Shown in pieces: positions 61,401-64,000 of a DNA stretch of 64,000 nucleotides. Made by a program: the position numbers and the translations under genes. The stretch is taken from NCBI GenBank assembly GCA_034336665.1, contig CM067568.1, positions 40,528,770 through 40,592,769 of the forward strand, in the 5' to 3' direction. The stretch comes from Luscinia megarhynchos (lineage: Eukaryota > Chordata > Aves > Passeriformes > Turdidae). Within the stretch, counting starts at the first letter, position 1. Every line of letters starts with the position of its first letter. Below the pieces are notes generated by a model. That model had not been told where the DNA came from. It worked only from the letters and a program-made list of their open reading frames with translations, and ran no database searches.

Positions 61401-64000
61401 AAATGGATACCTGTGACATTCTCAAGGGTGTACAAAAAGACCATGTAAGAAACCCTAGGATGCCATTATGAAAAAGGAGAGTATCTTTCATTGTTCCTCT
61501 GAGTTTTTAAACTAATTCAGTCTTTTTTTTCTTTATTCTGAAGTGCAGGTGACTGTCCACTCTTTTGGGTCTTGGTGTTGGGGGTTTTTTAGGATTTTGG
61601 TTTGATATTACTAGTACTACTACTTTAAGGGTAGTGCCTTAAAATGAAGTTTCGTCAGTGGAATTATTGTGCTCTCAGATTTTTTTCTGAGACAGATTCT
61701 TAGTTTGGATTTCTAAACATTTGAGAAACATCTGAATACGTGGAAGAGACTTGCTGATACTTAGGCATATCACTACCTGTCAGGGATACAGCCTTTTACC
61801 ATTCCTTCCCATTGCAATGCCTTCTTTTCCCAAAAGCAATGAGGAGCTTTTCCTTTGAAGAACACGTCCTCTTAGAGTGACTTGTTCCTGAGAGCAGAGA
61901 GAGTTTTTGCCAATGCTGACTGGAGTAAATTCACTTAGGCTGATGGCTGATGAAGGGCTGGAGGATTTATAACTTATTTGAGTTCCCATACATCACCCTC
62001 TGTGTTGCTTGCTTATGATGGCACTGCCAGAAGATAAAGAAGTGCAGGAGGCTCAGTGCTGGCCATGGTGACAGGCCAGGGACAAATGTCTCTGTTGGGT
62101 AAATTGATTTGAGTGGTTCTGATGAAGTATCAGGCTGGGCTGAAAATATGATTGCATTTAGTGATCCAGCTAGCTTATTATCCTGGTGGAATTCCAAATG
62201 CAGAGAAAGTTAATTAAAGTAACATGTGTATGTATTTTGTCTAGAATAGCAGACATGGATTTTTTTAGACATCTCTGCATGCTAATCTTTTACCCATATC
62301 TTATCAATCTAAATACAGTCTTGTACTATTTCTAATGTAATGGAATTGCCATGAGGCTGATAAATATCGGTTGTAATTTATAGGGTGTTTACTCAGGTAA
62401 TGGTGTACAGAGTACTTTTTACAGTCCCTAGAGTCTAAACAGGCAGACACCTAGAGGCATAAAAATGCATTATGAAAAGACAGAAAACAGACAAATTGTT
62501 TTATTTTCTGCAGGTAAAATTTAATGGACATAAAACTTAATATGGTGCTAAGAATCTGTGGTGGGTTTTTTCTTTCTTGTTTTTTATTTATACAATGGAT
62601 GCAGAGCTTGAGAAAAAGTGGCTGGCATGAGGATTGTTTAATTACATTTTTCTGAAGCAGAATACCTTGTTTTCTTATAAGTGTTGCCACTGTGTCCCCT
62701 GTGAGTCTGAGCCAGCATTTCCCCCCCAGCTGTGAGATGTCTGACAGAGAGGAGCTGAGAATGGAGGCTGTGCAGAAGAGCAGCCTGCTGGCTCTGCAAG
62801 CTGTGCCTTCAGAGTGGCTGGCACCCAGCTGCTCCCAAAGGCTCTCACTCCTTTTAAATGCTCTGTGGTGCCCATCAGATCTTTTGATCACTTTAGGGCT
62901 TTAAAGAAAGTAAGCTGTTCTGTGCTGGCTCATGTCACTATCTTCTACGTTGAGAGAACATTTCTGTACAGCCCTTTATAGCTGAGAGTTGGGGGCTACA
63001 GCCATCCTTGGGCTCGAGGTGGGTGTCAAGTCAGTGCTCTGCAAGGCACCAGCATTAGAGCTGTGTATGGTTCTTCTCCAACTGCAGTTTAAGGAACGTT
63101 CTTTTATGTGTGTATAAATTTCTAATGCTGCTAGAAAATTGCTAACTGTTCTAACTCATAACTGGGGTCAGTGAAGCTGAGGTGGAGAACAGAAAGTGAC
63201 ACTTTGCTAAGTCAGGTTGCCATGTATTGGCCCAGAATGTCAAGATTGGCCCATCTCTCATTTCACCAAGGTACAGATGATACATTGTTTTTTCTATTCT
63301 ATTCATATTTCTTGCTGCATGCAATGTTTTAAGCAAGGACGTGGTTTTAGAAAGCATTGATAGCTGACAAATAATGTTCAACTTTTTCTTTGAGACAAAT
63401 CTGTTACCTCAACCTTTTCTTTCACATAGCTTTCCTGTCTGCTTCTTCCAGGATGGGGATCACTATTCTTTCCTGGTTCAGTTCTTCCTCAGCAGCCTTA
63501 AATTGCAGGCATCTCCTGCAGTGTGAATGTTGAGATGGCTTGTAGGACACTGCCAGGAAAGCCTACAGCATGCAGATTTGAGAACAATCCAGCAGGAACT
63601 TGCTAGAGCTCAGACTGAAAATCGTTTGGTCTCCCTTCTAATCTGTCATTTCCCATCAGTACAATAACAGAGGAGATTATCCCTAGTGAAACTGAAAATG
63701 CAGAGGGCTTTGACCAGTGAGCCATGGATAATCGGGGGGAATATTAGTGGAGGGCTCAGTCTCCTGCTGCCAGCAGTGGTGACAGGTGGCATGGCTTTGT
63801 GGCACAGTGTTGTGGCATGGAGACAAAATGTCAGTCAATCATGTTTTATTGCTTCAAATTTTTTCAGAGCAGAAACATTACAAAATTAAGCCTCAGTACT
63901 TGCTCTGTGTGAACAATAAATACACAAGAAATACATTACAAGTTTCCAAAATTGCTGGTCCTGCATGTACTGTAGTAACACTGAGCTAAGACTTGGCTCT

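Larger units (their letters stand above)
35721..64000 (+). other. NRXN3: Very long NRXN3 intron after EGF-C (5' 28.3 kb seen)
   Basis: Starts at gtaagt after EGF-C and runs off the window. In neurexin genes the beta promoter and first beta exon lie in this region, but I saw no GC-rich promoter and no beta leader or His-rich coding segment here, nor any LNS6 exon. It holds several perfect inverted repeats, an A-rich patch near 46.2 kb, a CR1 tail near 51.4 kb, an old antisense LINE piece near 55.2 kb, and stretches rich in homeodomain-type motifs. The remaining sequence is AT-rich with only chance-like open frames. Confidence 0.85.

Noticed and set aside
62451..62891. 146-codon minus-strand open frame
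   Set aside because: Overlaps other open frames on both strands; composition and lack of domains suggest chance.
35721..64000. Beta-neurexin promoter and first exon
   Set aside because: No GC-rich promoter-like block and no frame with a signal peptide or His-rich leader was found. It is expected further downstream.

Overview
The window is vertebrate nuclear DNA, almost certainly avian. It is AT-rich and mostly non-coding, with spliced exons, two CR1 LINE 3' tails of the bird type (about 29866-29925 and 51331-51436), and a GC-richer block that resembles a dispersed LTR/ERV-type repeat of songbirds. Bacterial-type features (operons, RBS, CRISPR, tRNA, rRNA) are absent. I cannot name the species.

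All recognised protein-coding sequence belongs to one plus-strand gene, the middle of an alpha-neurexin. Residue choices identify NRXN3 rather than NRXN1: [44 protein letters not shown] and [17 protein letters not shown]. Five constitutive exons are visible: A 11687-11806, B 17915-18296, C 19667-19857, D 20379-20552 and E 35601-35720. A 27-nt microexon lies at 27276-27302. All have AG/GT borders and their phases chain perfectly (1-1, 1-2, 2-1, 1-1, 1-1, 1-1). Together they encode about 338 codons: most of LNS4 downstream of splice site 3, all of LNS5, the optional SS6 insert and the third EGF-like domain. The start of LNS4 lies upstream of the window; LNS6, the beta promoter, SS4, the stalk and the membrane segment lie downstream. 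Neurexins are presynaptic adhesion proteins whose splice inserts tune binding to postsynaptic partners.

Layout: 1-11686 is upstream intron; 11687-20552 is the exon cluster; 20553-35600 is a 15 kb intron that holds the microexon, an unexplained in-phase 162-nt exon-like block (31773-31934) and retroelement relics; 35721-64000 is the start of a very long intron with an old antisense CR1/L3-like LINE piece, a CR1 tail, striking back-to-back perfect inverted repeats and several possible conserved regulatory stretches.

The main leads are the SS6 microexon with its SRRM4-like UGC context, the in-phase cassette-like block at 31773-31934, an antisense exon-like block near 61 kb, and a set of perfect hairpins. 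No whole new system was seen. All similarity statements come from reading the sequence and memory of the families, without database searches.
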